Source: Caldilineaceae bacterium (lineage in GTDB: Bacteria > Chloroflexota > Anaerolineae > Caldilineales > Caldilineaceae). From it: a DNA stretch of 64,000 nucleotides. Under the pieces are notes generated by a model. It worked only from the letters and a program-made list of their open reading frames with translations. It was not told where the DNA came from and did not search any database. Shown piece after piece: positions 17,821-26,471 of this stretch. The stretch is from contig JALHQH010000014.1 of NCBI GenBank assembly GCA_022842065.1, forward strand, positions 34,367 to 98,366, given 5' to 3'. A program made the position numbers and the translations under genes. The first letter of the stretch is position 1. Each line of letters begins with the position of its first letter.

Positions 17821-19047
17821 ATGAATCGAATCTTACAATATTTGGGTGTGGCCTTTGAAAGTATCCGCGCCAATAAATTGCGGGCGATCCTAACCATGTT
17901 GGGCATTATCATCGGTGTGGCGGCGGTCTTGAGCACGCTTGGTATCGGTGCCGGTGCCGCAGCCAGCATTACCGCGGATGTGCAAAGCGAAGGGGTCAAC
18001 CAACTCACCGTGCTGGCTGGCGGCAGCGATGAAACAACTGCCGGGATCAACCGCTTAACCTTAGGTGATGCGGCCGCACTGGCCGACCAAACTGTCCACC
18101 CCGAAATCGCGACAGTGTCGCCCGAATATAGTGGCAATGCGCAGTTGACCAGGGGTGATGCCGGTGTCAGCGCTCAAATTTCCGGCGTCACCCTGGCCTA
18201 TGCCGCAGCGACTAAGGTCAATTTGGCCAGTGGCCGCTTCTTTACGCAGGATGAACTGGATCGTTGGCAGCCGGTGATCATTCTTGGGGCCAACAGCGCC
18301 GAAACCCTCTTTGGCCAAGCCGATCCGCTTGACCAGGAGATTCGGGTCAACGGTGAGAGCTTTATCGTGATCGGTGTACTGGAGAAGAGTGATGGCGGTT
18401 TTGGCGGCAGCGAGAGCCAACTAACGCCGTTGACCGTGGCGCAAGGGCGCTTGTTTCAAGCCGAGCGCTATCGGGGCGAGTTGCCGGTGACTAGTATTAC
18501 CGTCAAAGTAATCGATGCCGATGGCATGACGCAGGCAGAAAAGAATGTGGAACAAACTTTGCGTCTACGTCACGGCTTGACTCGTGATGATAAGAATGAT
18601 TTTACCATCTTCAACCAGGCCAGCCTGTTGGAATTAGCCAATACGATTTCGGCCACGTTGAGTCTGCTGTTGGGTAGCATTGGCGCGATCAGCCTCTTGG
18701 TGGGTGGCATCGGCATCATGAATATCATGCTTGTCTCCGTGACCGAACGGACTAAAGAGATCGGGCTACGCAAGGCACTTGGTGCCCAGGATAGCGATAT
18801 CCTCACCCAGTTTTTGACCGAATCGCTCGTGCTCTGCTTAATCGGCGGTGCCATCGGGATTGGGCTGGCCCTGGCGTTGAGCTACGGCATCTCCCTCATT
18901 CCCAATTTTAGCTTCGATTTGATCATCGAACCATATGCCATCGGTCTAGCGCTAGGTGTCTGCTTTGCCTCTGCCTTTATTTTCGGCCTCTATCCGGCCC
19001 TGCGCGCCACGCGGCTCGACCCAATTGAAGCGCTCCGTTACGAATAA
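17821..19047 (+). CDS. ABC exporter permease, MacB/FtsX type
   Basis: 408 residues from ATG 17821; a GTG at 17803 in the same frame overlaps the ATPase gene and is less likely. Layout: one membrane helix near the N-terminus (LRAILTMLGIIIGVAAVLS), a ~220-residue extracytoplasmic MacB_PCD domain, then three FtsX-type helices near the C-terminus with the conserved GGIGIMNIMLVSVTERTKEIGLRKALGA (helix and coupling region). It works as a dimer with the ATPase and transmits force to extracellular substrate. It is followed by the adaptor gene, 75 bases away across a short repeat. Confidence 0.92.
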   Translation: MNRILQYLGVAFESIRANKLRAILTMLGIIIGVAAVLSTLGIGAGAAASITADVQSEGVNQLTVLAGGSDETTAGINRLTLGDAAALADQTVHPEIATVSPEYSGNAQLTRGDAGVSAQISGVTLAYAAATKVNLASGRFFTQDELDRWQPVIILGANSAETLFGQADPLDQEIRVNGESFIVIGVLEKSDGGFGGSESQLTPLTVAQGRLFQAERYRGELPVTSITVKVIDADGMTQAEKNVEQTLRLRHGLTRDDKNDFTIFNQASLLELANTISATLSLLLGSIGAISLLVGGIGIMNIMLVSVTERTKEIGLRKALGAQDSDILTQFLTESLVLCLIGGAIGIGLALALSYGISLIPNFSFDLIIEPYAIGLALGVCFASAFIFGLYPALRATRLDPIEALRYE

Positions 19048-19055
19048 TGCATCAC

Positions 19056-19078
19056 GCATCACGTTTCACGCATAACGC
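19056..19078. repeat. Short GCATCACGTTTYACGCAT repeat, copy 1
   Basis: A 23-base block starting GCATCACGTTTCACGCATAA is repeated with two changes at 52641-52663. Both lie in short leaders between genes. It is a common kind of decayed short repeat; no function can be assigned. Confidence 0.6.
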
Positions 19079-19122
19079 ATTACGAATGATCAGTTACAAA
19101 CTATAAATTAAGGAGAATAACG

Positions 19123-20721
19123 ATGAATCGCATAATTAAATGGACAGGCAGTGCATTGTTGGTGGTTGGCTTGGTGATCGGGGGGGTAGTGTTGGTTGGT
19201 CCTCGCCTTGGATTGGAATTACCGACCCCAGTGCAGGCGCAAGAGGTGCAGGCCGCCACCGCAGGCGAGAGTGCGCTGCAAACTGTTAAGATTCAACCGG
19301 CGGCTAATGTAATCGGTCAGCTAAGCGCTTCAGGCAAAATTGGCGTCGCACAGACTCACTATGTAGTCCTTGATGTGAGCGGCGAAGTGCAGAACGTGGC
19401 GGTCGAAGTTGGTGATGTCGTCGCCGCCGGTGACCTGCTGCTCAAGCTCGATACAGCTGAACTGGAACGGGCATTGAAACGCGCCGAAATCAATGTGTCA
19501 ACCGCCAAGAATACCCTCGCCCAGTTGCAACAGCCGGCCGATGCGTTGGAGATTGCTGCCGCCGAGGCCGAACTCGCGTCCGCTCAAGAGAAGTTGCTCG
19601 ACGCCCAGAAACCAGCCACTGAAGCAGAGATTGCGGCGGCCCAGGCCAGTGTCAGCGCCGGTTGGTCCAAATATAATGAGTTAAGTGCCGACAAGAGTAG
19701 TGCCGAATTGACCAAACTTGAAGCCAATTTGCGCAAAGCGGAGATTTCCCTGCAAGAAGCGCAACGGGCCTACGATCAGGTCGCCTGGCGCAACGATGTT
19801 GGGATGACCGCCGAAGCTGCCAAATTGCAGCAGGCCACCATCGAGTATGAAGCGGCCAAAGCCGACTATGAAGTCACCACCCAACCGGCGGATAAGTCGG
19901 ATCTCCAGAATTCGATTAGCACAGCACGCAGCGCTGAAAAGCAATTAGCTGACCTGTTGGCCAAGCCCAGTGAAGCCGAGATTGCGACAGCCGAAGCGCA
20001 AGTCGCCAGCGCGCAGCAAAAGCTTGATGATCTCAAAAATGGCAAAGATCGCCTGGAGATCGAAGCGGCCGAATTGAAGTTGGAAGCCGCCCTGGTCGAT
20101 TGGCAGGAAGCGATTGAAGATAATAACCGGGCCACTGTCACCGCCCCCGTTGGTGGCACCGTGTTAAGTATCGATGCCGCGTTGGGTCAGCATTTGAACA
20201 GCGGCGCGACGGCTATTACCCTGGCTGATCTCAACGTGTTGGAACTGGCCGTGAATGTCGCCGAAGTAGACATCGACCAGATCACGGTTGGTCAGGAGGC
20301 GGCGATTACGATTGACGCCTTGGCTGGTGAGAACTTTACGGGGACGGTGGTGCGCTACAATCCAATTAGCAATGGGGGCTCTGGTGTGGTCAACTATAAG
20401 GTGACACTACAACTGGCAACCGCCGCGGAAAAAGGTGCGCTGCCCGACATGACCGCCGTGGCCAAACTGGTCAACACCCAAGCGACCAGCGGCTGGCTCG
20501 TGCCGACCACCGCCATCAACAGCAGCGGCAGCGACCCCGTCGTCAGCATCATGCGCAACGGGCAAACGCAGTCTGTGCCAGTGACGGTTGGCGCCCCCCA
20601 AGGTGAATGGACCGTCGTCCAGTCGCCGACCCTCCAAGCCGGTGATGAAGTAATGGGTACCGTTGCTTCCTATGAAGGCAACGGCGAGGATCTGGCCGAT
20701 TTTGGCCCGTCCGGCAGTTAA
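19123..20721 (+). CDS. Membrane-fusion (HlyD/MacA-type) adaptor of the ABC exporter
   Basis: 532 residues. An N-terminal signal-anchor helix (about 8-28) is followed by a first lipoyl half (VVLDVSGEVQNVAVEVGDVVAAGD), a long coiled-coil of Ala/Glu-rich heptads (about 115-330), the second lipoyl half (ATVTAPVGGTVLSIDAALGQ), and beta-barrel and membrane-proximal domains to the end. Such adaptors stabilise MacB-type exporters on the outer face. AAGGAGAA precedes ATG 19123. The coil is longer than in MacA. In a single-membrane or atypical-envelope Chloroflexota cell it cannot join a TolC partner, and none is encoded here. A clear terminator follows. Confidence 0.9.
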   Translation: MNRIIKWTGSALLVVGLVIGGVVLVGPRLGLELPTPVQAQEVQAATAGESALQTVKIQPAANVIGQLSASGKIGVAQTHYVVLDVSGEVQNVAVEVGDVVAAGDLLLKLDTAELERALKRAEINVSTAKNTLAQLQQPADALEIAAAEAELASAQEKLLDAQKPATEAEIAAAQASVSAGWSKYNELSADKSSAELTKLEANLRKAEISLQEAQRAYDQVAWRNDVGMTAEAAKLQQATIEYEAAKADYEVTTQPADKSDLQNSISTARSAEKQLADLLAKPSEAEIATAEAQVASAQQKLDDLKNGKDRLEIEAAELKLEAALVDWQEAIEDNNRATVTAPVGGTVLSIDAALGQHLNSGATAITLADLNVLELAVNVAEVDIDQITVGQEAAITIDALAGENFTGTVVRYNPISNGGSGVVNYKVTLQLATAAEKGALPDMTAVAKLVNTQATSGWLVPTTAINSSGSDPVVSIMRNGQTQSVPVTVGAPQGEWTVVQSPTLQAGDEVMGTVASYEGNGEDLADFGPSGS

Positions 20722-20732
20722 GCTAACGGCCA

Positions 20733-20777
20733 GCGAACAAAAAAGCGTGACGCGCAGCGTCACGCTTTTTTGTTCGC
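20733..20777. terminator. Strong bidirectional rho-independent terminator
   Basis: Arms 20733-20753 and 20757-20777 are exact 21-base reverse complements with a three-base loop, containing A6 on one side and T6 on the other. It begins 12 bases after the adaptor stop and ends the exporter operon. The following ~340 bases up to the VOC gene contain two GTGGGACGCT copies (20851, 20874) and otherwise nothing I recognise. Confidence 0.9.
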
Positions 20778-21118
20778 CTTATCCTGTCGGGACGCGTGCT
20801 GAGCTTAAACCAGCATAATTTCGCTGCCATTGTCCTTGTTGGGACAGCAAGTGGGACGCTCCACCCCATTCGGGTGGGACGCTGCCTGGGACACCTCCCT
20901 GCGATACTAGCTTCATCAATGTTTTTAAAGCATGACGTGAAGAGTACAGAGGCAGAGACAAATATGTACAGTTTGGTGGTTTACCAAAATTGATTCGCTC
21001 TAGTGACTGTCATCTCGATGATTTTACCCTTCCCCAAGGGCTGCGCTGATATAGCCGGTGGATCGGCAGGGACCACAGCAAGGGGGCTGCCCGTTGATCC
21101 GCCACTTGGAGAACAATC

Positions 21119-22003
21119 ATGTTATCAACTGTAAGTGCACAATCAACCGTCAAGGCACCAATGGCGACACTGCATCCTGCCACCCACATCGGCGCCGTGG
21201 CGTTAACGGTCGCCAACCTGGAGCGCTCGCTAAAATTCTATCAACAGGTGCTGGGCTTTCAACTGCATCGCCGTACTGACGATGGCGCAAGTTTAGGTGC
21301 TGGGGGTGCTGATTTACTGCACCTGGTCGAACTGCCGACGGCGCGTCAGGTGACGCATCACAGCGGCCTTTACCATTTTGCCGTGCTGACCCCGTCACGC
21401 CTGGCCTTGGCCCAAGTGCTGCGCAATCTGGTCCAACACCAGACCCCGATTGGTGGCTCGGATCATCTGGTCAGCGAGGCGATCTATCTCGCCGACCCCG
21501 ATGGCAATGGCATTGAAGTCTACCGCGACCGTACCCGTAGCGAGTGGCAATATGAAAAGGGACTTCCGGTCATGGGCAGCTTGCCGCTCGATTACCAGGG
21601 CATTCTGCGCGAATTGAATGGTGACGAAGCCCTTTGGTCCGGCCTAGATCCGGCCACGGTGATAGGCCATATGCACCTGCATGTCGGTGACCTGGCTGCG
21701 GCGGTCAAGTTCTATCGTGAAGTGGTTGGTTTCGATCTGATTATGAATTGGAATGGCGCATCATTTGTTTCGGCGGGCGGTTATCACCATCACCTGGGGG
21801 TAAACACCTGGGCCGGTGTCGGCATCCCGCCCCAACCTGCGGACGCGGTCGGCTTGCGCCATTATGAAATTGTGTTGGCGGATGAGGCTGAGCGCGCAGC
21901 GTTGATTGCGCGATTGACGCAAGGTGGCGTCCCCTTTGTCCAGCACAGCGATGGTTTGTTTGTCCGTGACCCGGCACAGAACGGGATCTTGTTTAAAATA
22001 TAA
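21119..22003 (+). CDS. Two-domain VOC protein, catechol-2,3-dioxygenase (CatE) type
   Basis: 294 residues with two vicinal-oxygen-chelate halves. The first (about 18-135) shows the metal ligands His in THIGAVALTV, His in GLYHFAVL and Glu in GNGIEVYRD. The second (about 178-294) has His in IGHMHLHV and GLRHYEIVL, but ends QNGILFKI where the third ligand Glu is expected, so only one metal site may be complete. The family includes CatE-like extradiol dioxygenases and many detoxifying enzymes, and the substrate cannot be told. It stands alone, after a terminator and before a hairpin repeat and the doxX genes. Confidence 0.82.
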   Translation: MLSTVSAQSTVKAPMATLHPATHIGAVALTVANLERSLKFYQQVLGFQLHRRTDDGASLGAGGADLLHLVELPTARQVTHHSGLYHFAVLTPSRLALAQVLRNLVQHQTPIGGSDHLVSEAIYLADPDGNGIEVYRDRTRSEWQYEKGLPVMGSLPLDYQGILRELNGDEALWSGLDPATVIGHMHLHVGDLAAAVKFYREVVGFDLIMNWNGASFVSAGGYHHHLGVNTWAGVGIPPQPADAVGLRHYEIVLADEAERAALIARLTQGGVPFVQHSDGLFVRDPAQNGILFKI

Positions 22004-22031
22004 TCGGTTCTTCTGGATCTGATGGGGTTAC

Positions 22032-22094
22032 CCTTCCTGGAAGAGGCGCAACTATTCTGCGCAGACAGACAAATTGCTGCCTCTTCCAGGAAGG
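22032..22094. repeat. Hairpin of the CCTTCCTGGAAG family, copy 1
   Basis: Arms 22032-22047 and 22079-22094 (CCTTCCTGGAAGAGGC) are exact 16-base reverse complements. Related palindromes occur at 63371-63434 and, within a coding region, at 62099-62162. It sits between the VOC and DoxX genes. Confidence 0.7.
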
Positions 22095-22161
22095 ATCCAT
22101 CTCAACCCCCTGCATTCCTGAAGAGCCATATAATCTTGTCATTACATCAAAGGAGCTTTCA

Positions 22162-22656
22162 ATGTCGTTCGATCTCGCAATTCTTATTATTCGGCTTTTG
22201 GTTGGTCTGACGGTGGCTGCGCATGGCGCACAGAAACTATTTGGCGCATTTGGCGGCCCCGGTTTGAAAGGCTTGACCGGTTGGCTTGGCTCAATGCGCA
22301 TGCGCCCGGCTGGACTGTGGGCTTTCTTGGCGGGCTTGAGTGAATTCGGTGGTGGTATCCTGATGGCACTTGGTCTGTTAGGGCCGGTCGGTGCGCTAGG
22401 CGTGATTGCGGCCATGTTGGTCGCGATTATCGCTGCACACTGGGGGAAATTCTTTTCCACCCAAGGGGGCATGGAGTATCCCTTAACGTTGGCCGTTGTT
22501 GCGCTGGCCACCATCGTGAGTGGCCCCGGTGCTTATTCACTGGATGCCCTGTTGGGTCTTAGCTTTCCCGAGCCACTGACGTCGCTCGGTGGTCTCATCC
22601 TTGTGCTGGTTGGCGTTGCCCTCAGCTTTGGCACCCGTGCCCCGGCCACGGCGTAA
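22162..22656 (+). CDS. DoxX-family membrane protein
   Basis: 164 residues, four membrane helices, with the DoxX hallmarks RLLVGLTVAAHGAQKLFG near the N-terminus and SEFGGGILMALGLL in the second helix. DoxX proteins are small quinol- or thiol-linked membrane proteins; some act with thiosulfate oxidation or in redox stress, most are uncharacterised. AAAGGAGC lies upstream of ATG 22162. A second, more distant DoxX-like gene follows after 87 bases. Confidence 0.85.
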   Translation: MSFDLAILIIRLLVGLTVAAHGAQKLFGAFGGPGLKGLTGWLGSMRMRPAGLWAFLAGLSEFGGGILMALGLLGPVGALGVIAAMLVAIIAAHWGKFFSTQGGMEYPLTLAVVALATIVSGPGAYSLDALLGLSFPEPLTSLGGLILVLVGVALSFGTRAPATA

Positions 22657-22743
22657 AACTTAGCCGCGGCGAACCTCATTCACCATTGTCAATTGATTAT
22701 TGTTTTTACTTTCAATCTATCTCTCAACCGAAGGAACTCTCGT

Positions 22744-23133
22744 ATGAATATCGTCTTGTGGATTGTCCAAATTTTGCTCGCCCTGGCCTTTGGCTTCTTT
22801 GGTTTTACCAAACTAAGCCAACCGATTGAGGCGCTGGCGGGCATGATGCCCTGGGTCACCGCCATGCCCGCGGTGCTGGTGCAGTTTATCGGCGCGGCGG
22901 AGATTGCCGGCGCATTGGGGTTGATCCTGCCGGGCCTGACCAAGATTCAGCCGAAGTTGACGGCTTGGGCCGGACTGGGATTGGCAGTGGTGATGGTGCT
23001 GGCTGCGATTTTGCACATCACCCGCGGTGAATTTGGCAACTTGCCGATTAACGCGGTGCTCTTTGTGCTTTCGGCCTTGGTTGCTTGGGGGCGCTGGGGC
23101 CAGAGTCGGAAGTTGGCCCAAGCGACGGCGTAG
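22744..23133 (+). CDS. DoxX-like small membrane protein
   Basis: 129 residues from ATG 22744 (AAGGAACTC upstream); the frame extends upstream to 22693 but without a ribosome site. Four helices: the first with IVQILLALAFGFFGFTKL, the second after MPWVTAMPAVLVQFIGAAEIAGALGLI, typical of the DoxX-like/DUF4267 group. It lies in the same direction as the first DoxX gene and is closed by a strong terminator, so the two likely form a small operon. Physiological role unknown; a redox-related function is inferred from the family. Confidence 0.83.
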   Translation: MNIVLWIVQILLALAFGFFGFTKLSQPIEALAGMMPWVTAMPAVLVQFIGAAEIAGALGLILPGLTKIQPKLTAWAGLGLAVVMVLAAILHITRGEFGNLPINAVLFVLSALVAWGRWGQSRKLAQATA

Positions 23134-23195
23134 GGGCGCAGGTGGTTGAAACACACCTGCTGAGATGCATAAGTGCGTTAAAACGCACTGAGATT

Positions 23196-23234
23196 AGGCG
23201 AGACCAAAGATTTGCTAAATCTTTGGTCTCGCCT
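23196..23234. terminator. Bidirectional rho-independent terminator
   Basis: Arms 23196-23213 and 23217-23234 (AGGCGAGACCAAAGATTT) are exact, loop GCT, followed by TTTTT. A smaller hairpin (GTGCGTTAAAACGCAC, 23172-23187) precedes it. It serves the DoxX operon and also the convergent luciferase-like gene, whose stop is at 23238. Confidence 0.88.
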
Positions 23235-23237
23235 TTT

Positions 23238-24329
23238 TTAGCTTGCCGTCCGTCGGGCAATTTCGGCGCGGACCACAGGCGCAACCTCGGTGCCCAGTAA
23301 CTCCACGGCGCGCATCATCTTGCTGTGTTCAACTGTGCCGACGCCCAGTTGCAGCAACAGCCGTTGGTGACCAAAGATGTTGTGCTGGAAAAGAATCTTC
23401 TCGATAATCTCGTCAGGACTGCCCACAAAATCTGCCCCACGCAAGGTGCGTGAACCTTCGAGTTGGCCGCGCGTTACGGGTGACCAACCCCGCTCGCGAC
23501 CAATCTTGTTCATCACGATGGTTGCCGCCGGGTAATAGGCGTCAACTGCTGCTTGCACACTGTCGGCAATAAAACCATGCGAGTTGATGCTGATCGGCAA
23601 TTGCGCCAGGTCATGGCCGGCTTCGGTCGCGGCATCGCGATAGAGATCAAGCAACGGCGCAAAACGTTCCGGCATCCCGCCGATAATTGCGACTGCCATC
23701 GGCAACCCCAAGGTGCCCGCCCGTACCGCTGATTCTGGCGTCCCACCGACCGCAATCCAGACCGGAATCTGCGTTTGCAAGGGGCGTGGATAGATGCCCA
23801 AGTTATTGATCGCGGCCCGGTGGCGACCCGCCCAAGTAACCGTTTCTTTTTCGCGTAGTTTTAAGAGCAGGTCGAGCTTTTCGGCAAAAAGTGAATTATA
23901 ATCGCGCAACTCATAGCCAAAGAGCGGGAAAGATTCGGTAAACGAGCCCCGCCCCGCCATAATTTCCGCCCGCCCATTGGAAAGCAGATCCAAGGTCGCA
24001 AAGTCCTGAAAGACCCGCACCGGATCTTCCGAACTGAGTACCGTTACGGCGGTGGTGAGACGGATGCGTTTGGTGCGCGCCGCCGCGGCCGCCAGAATCG
24101 TCACCGGCGACGAGGCGACAAAGTCAGGGCGGTGATGCTCGCCGATGCCGACAACATCGAGCCCCACTTGATCGGCCAGCTCAATTGTTTCCAGCAGATT
24201 ATGCAGGCGCTGGGCTGGGCTGATTTGGCTGCCGGTCACCGGATCGGGGGTTAACTCGGCAAAGGAATAGATGCCCAGTTCAAAAGGGGGGACAGTGGTG
24301 GTCTCGACATCTTGTGTATGTTCTGTCAT
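23238..24329 (-). CDS. Luciferase-like flavin-dependent oxidoreductase
   Basis: 363 residues from ATG 24329 ([20 protein letters not shown]); the frame runs further upstream into repeat DNA, but homology begins here. A bacterial-luciferase-type TIM barrel is recognisable from [35 protein letters not shown] and [15 protein letters not shown], the pattern of class-I LLM oxidoreductases using FMN or F420. These enzymes oxidise diverse substrates; the particular one is unknown. The gene is alone, convergent with the DoxX operon and preceded by decayed repeat DNA. Confidence 0.87.
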   Translation of the reverse strand: MTEHTQDVETTTVPPFELGIYSFAELTPDPVTGSQISPAQRLHNLLETIELADQVGLDVVGIGEHHRPDFVASSPVTILAAAAARTKRIRLTTAVTVLSSEDPVRVFQDFATLDLLSNGRAEIMAGRGSFTESFPLFGYELRDYNSLFAEKLDLLLKLREKETVTWAGRHRAAINNLGIYPRPLQTQIPVWIAVGGTPESAVRAGTLGLPMAVAIIGGMPERFAPLLDLYRDAATEAGHDLAQLPISINSHGFIADSVQAAVDAYYPAATIVMNKIGRERGWSPVTRGQLEGSRTLRGADFVGSPDEIIEKILFQHNIFGHQRLLLQLGVGTVEHSKMMRAVELLGTEVAPVVRAEIARRTAS

Positions 24330-24378
24330 CAGACTGCTCTTTCTTCTCGCTAGTTTCTGTTGCGAAATACTTATTCTA

Positions 24379-24450
24379 CCGCCATGGGCGCCAAGGCTCG
24401 CCAGAGAAAATTCTTTGCGAATCTTTGCGATCTTCGTGGCCTTGGTGGTG
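24379..24450. repeat. Decayed CCGCCAAGG / CTTTGCG repeat
   Basis: Imperfect palindrome with GCGCCAAGGC on the left, TCTTTGCGAATCTTTGCGAT in the middle and GGCCTTGGTGG on the right. The same words build the better-kept hairpin at 57515-57604. It lies in the leader of the luciferase-like gene. Confidence 0.5.
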
Positions 24451-24482
24451 ATCAAGCGCTTTCGCAACAAAAATTAGCTAGT

Positions 24483-25124
24483 TTACTTGGTGGTAGCCGC
24501 CGGTATGCGGCTGTGTACTGACACCGCGTAATTGCTGCGGCCTGTCCACACTTCGCCATCCCAACCGGCCCAACGCTTGCGCAGGGTTAAACCGGCGTCC
24601 GCCGCCAGTTGATCATAGCGCGTCAGGGTTAGCGTGCTCCACGACGGTGGGTTCAGTTCAAAGGCCGCGACCAGCAGCCCATCGGCGGTCAGGTGGGCGG
24701 CCATGTTGGCCAGCACCGCCGCCTCGCTACCAGGAGTGAGATAGATCATCACATTGCCGGCCATGACAATGCACTCAAATTTGGTCGCCAGCTTGATCGT
24801 TGCCAGGTCGGCCTGATGCCAGGTCAGCTCCGGCGCTTTGTAGCGCGCTTGGCTGAGCATCACTTCGTCGAGATCCGCCCCGGTTACCAAGTACCCGCGG
24901 CGGGCCAACTCGATCCCCATGCGCCCTGTGCCACAGCCAGCGTCGAGGATGCGTTGTGGTGCTTGGGCGGTGGGGAACTGTTCGGTCAGCAAGCGCGTGA
25001 TAAAGTTCGCCTCGCCGTGGATGTCAAACCCAGCGGCGGCACGCGCGGCGTAGGGGGCATCATATTCCGCACCGGTGCGGTTGCGGGTGGCGAGCCAGGG
25101 GTTGGTGGTGGGTTGGGTGGTCAT
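24483..25124 (-). CDS. SAM-dependent methyltransferase, class I
   Basis: 213 residues. SAM-binding motif I is ILDAGCGTGRMGIELARRG (residues ~60-78), followed by an acidic residue in TGADLDEVML and motif post-I as in UbiE/Methyltransf_25 proteins. The substrate is not predictable. The gene starts exactly where the upstream AAA-ATPase gene ends (four-base overlap at 25121-25124), so they are translationally coupled, although the ATPase appears to be shortened there. This suggests a deletion joined two formerly separate genes. Confidence 0.85.
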   Translation of the reverse strand: MTTQPTTNPWLATRNRTGAEYDAPYAARAAAGFDIHGEANFITRLLTEQFPTAQAPQRILDAGCGTGRMGIELARRGYLVTGADLDEVMLSQARYKAPELTWHQADLATIKLATKFECIVMAGNVMIYLTPGSEAAVLANMAAHLTADGLLVAAFELNPPSWSTLTLTRYDQLAADAGLTLRKRWAGWDGEVWTGRSNYAVSVHSRIPAATTK

Positions 25125-26338
25125 AGGGTTCCTGTTGCAAAATAGCGCTGGGCAATCATCGCATTGGGTGTTTCAAAGAAAAAGCGGGATAGCTGGCGTG
25201 CTTTAATCGTGATGATGCCGAGGTAAAAGAGCAGGCTAACCAAGTCATCACGCGAAAAATCCTTTTCAAAGCTAAATTGGCGCGTCAATTGGGCCGCTAC
25301 TTGTCTCTCGGTAATCAGCTCATGCAATGGGGCCAGATTTTCTATTAATTTGCCAACATTGCTGGTGATATGAGTATCCAAGTATGCCACTGGGTACTCA
25401 TGGGGAGATCCCAATGTAGAACCATAATAGAGTACCATGTCTGGGTTGTAGAGGTGTGTTGCCGCTTGCTCATTGAAGTAATAGCCACTGTACCATTGGC
25501 GCAAGTTTGCTATGGTTTGGGGCAGTTCCGTCTTACTGACACCTAAACCACTCAGCATGGCGCATACCTCAGTTTCGGTAAAGCCCATCATGTCATGGAA
25601 GTGGAGCGCTAAACTAATATTTTTACCAATGTTAAAGCCAGCGGTTAGACCATCCAGACTTAAGGGTGAAACGCCAGTGATAAAGATGCGATCCACTACA
25701 CCATTACTTGTGGCGGCCTTAATACATGCATAAAAAGTTTGTATGAAACTGCAATCGTTTAGGCGTTTTTTCGACTGCGCCAGCCAGCCAACAATAAGCT
25801 CATTAGCAAAGTTGTCGTACTCGTCGATTAATAGATAAATCTTATAGGGTAGTTTTTTGCTGACCTGCTGATTTTTCGTCCGTTCAAAGAGGCGGCTAAT
25901 CATGAAAGCCGGGTCTTCTGTCGCCAAAATGTAGGCGTGGTCAGCCTTTGTATAATATTGTGTATAGGTACTTAGGAAATTACTGATGCCCTGCTTAATG
26001 TTCTCTAGAAAACCAGCAAATGTGCTTTCGCGACTTTGCGTATTGATATGGCTAAAATCCAGTTTTAGCACTAGGAATTGATTGGCCAACGGCGTCGGCA
26101 TTTGGCCAATCTTGTACGCACCGAATAGGGCATTGAATTCAGCCTGGTACTCGATGCCGTAATAACATTGCAACAGCGAAATGAAAAGACTCTTGCCAAA
26201 GCGCCGCGGGCGCAAGAAAAAGAGATAGGGCTCGTTCATCTGCTCGATCTGCGCAATAAAAGGGGTACGATCAACAAAGTGATAGCCTTCCTGCGCGATC
26301 TTGGTAAAATCACTGATCCCATATGGTAAGCGGAGCAT
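25121..26338 (-). CDS. AAA-ATPase-like protein lacking its nuclease domain
   Basis: 405 residues from ATG 26338 (MLRLPYGISDFTKI), which has GAGGT upstream; ATG 26368 would add ten residues. The N-terminal motif FVDRTPFIAQIE and RPRRFGKSLF (Walker A variant) and Walker B YLLIDEYDNFANE define the PF09820 AAA-ATPase-like group. Full-length members are about 520-560 residues and continue into a PD-(D/E)XK (DUF1703) nuclease domain. Here the protein stops at QRYFATGTL, just where that domain should start, and runs into the methyltransferase start. It is probably a truncated gene. These proteins are abundant and variable in bacteria; their function is unproven. Confidence 0.82.
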   Translation of the reverse strand: MLRLPYGISDFTKIAQEGYHFVDRTPFIAQIEQMNEPYLFFLRPRRFGKSLFISLLQCYYGIEYQAEFNALFGAYKIGQMPTPLANQFLVLKLDFSHINTQSRESTFAGFLENIKQGISNFLSTYTQYYTKADHAYILATEDPAFMISRLFERTKNQQVSKKLPYKIYLLIDEYDNFANELIVGWLAQSKKRLNDCSFIQTFYACIKAATSNGVVDRIFITGVSPLSLDGLTAGFNIGKNISLALHFHDMMGFTETEVCAMLSGLGVSKTELPQTIANLRQWYSGYYFNEQAATHLYNPDMVLYYGSTLGSPHEYPVAYLDTHITSNVGKLIENLAPLHELITERQVAAQLTRQFSFEKDFSRDDLVSLLFYLGIITIKARQLSRFFFETPNAMIAQRYFATGTL

Positions 26339-26403
26339 AGTCGTTCCTACCTCTTCCCTGATTGCCATAACGTTAGGGGCAATTATAGCATAGCTGGCCC
26401 AGA

Positions 26404-26432
26404 TTGACATTGCCGATTGCAGCACATATACT
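26404..26432 (+). promoter_or_regulatory. Sigma-70-type promoter of the kinase-like gene
   Basis: TTGACA at 26404-26409, 17-base spacer, TATACT at 26427-26432, about 40 bases before ATG 26472. It lies in the 133-base divergent region shared with the AAA-ATPase-like gene. Confidence 0.7.
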
Positions 26433-26471
26433 GCAAAAACAGACAAAAAATTCGCGATTTTTGGAGTCCAT

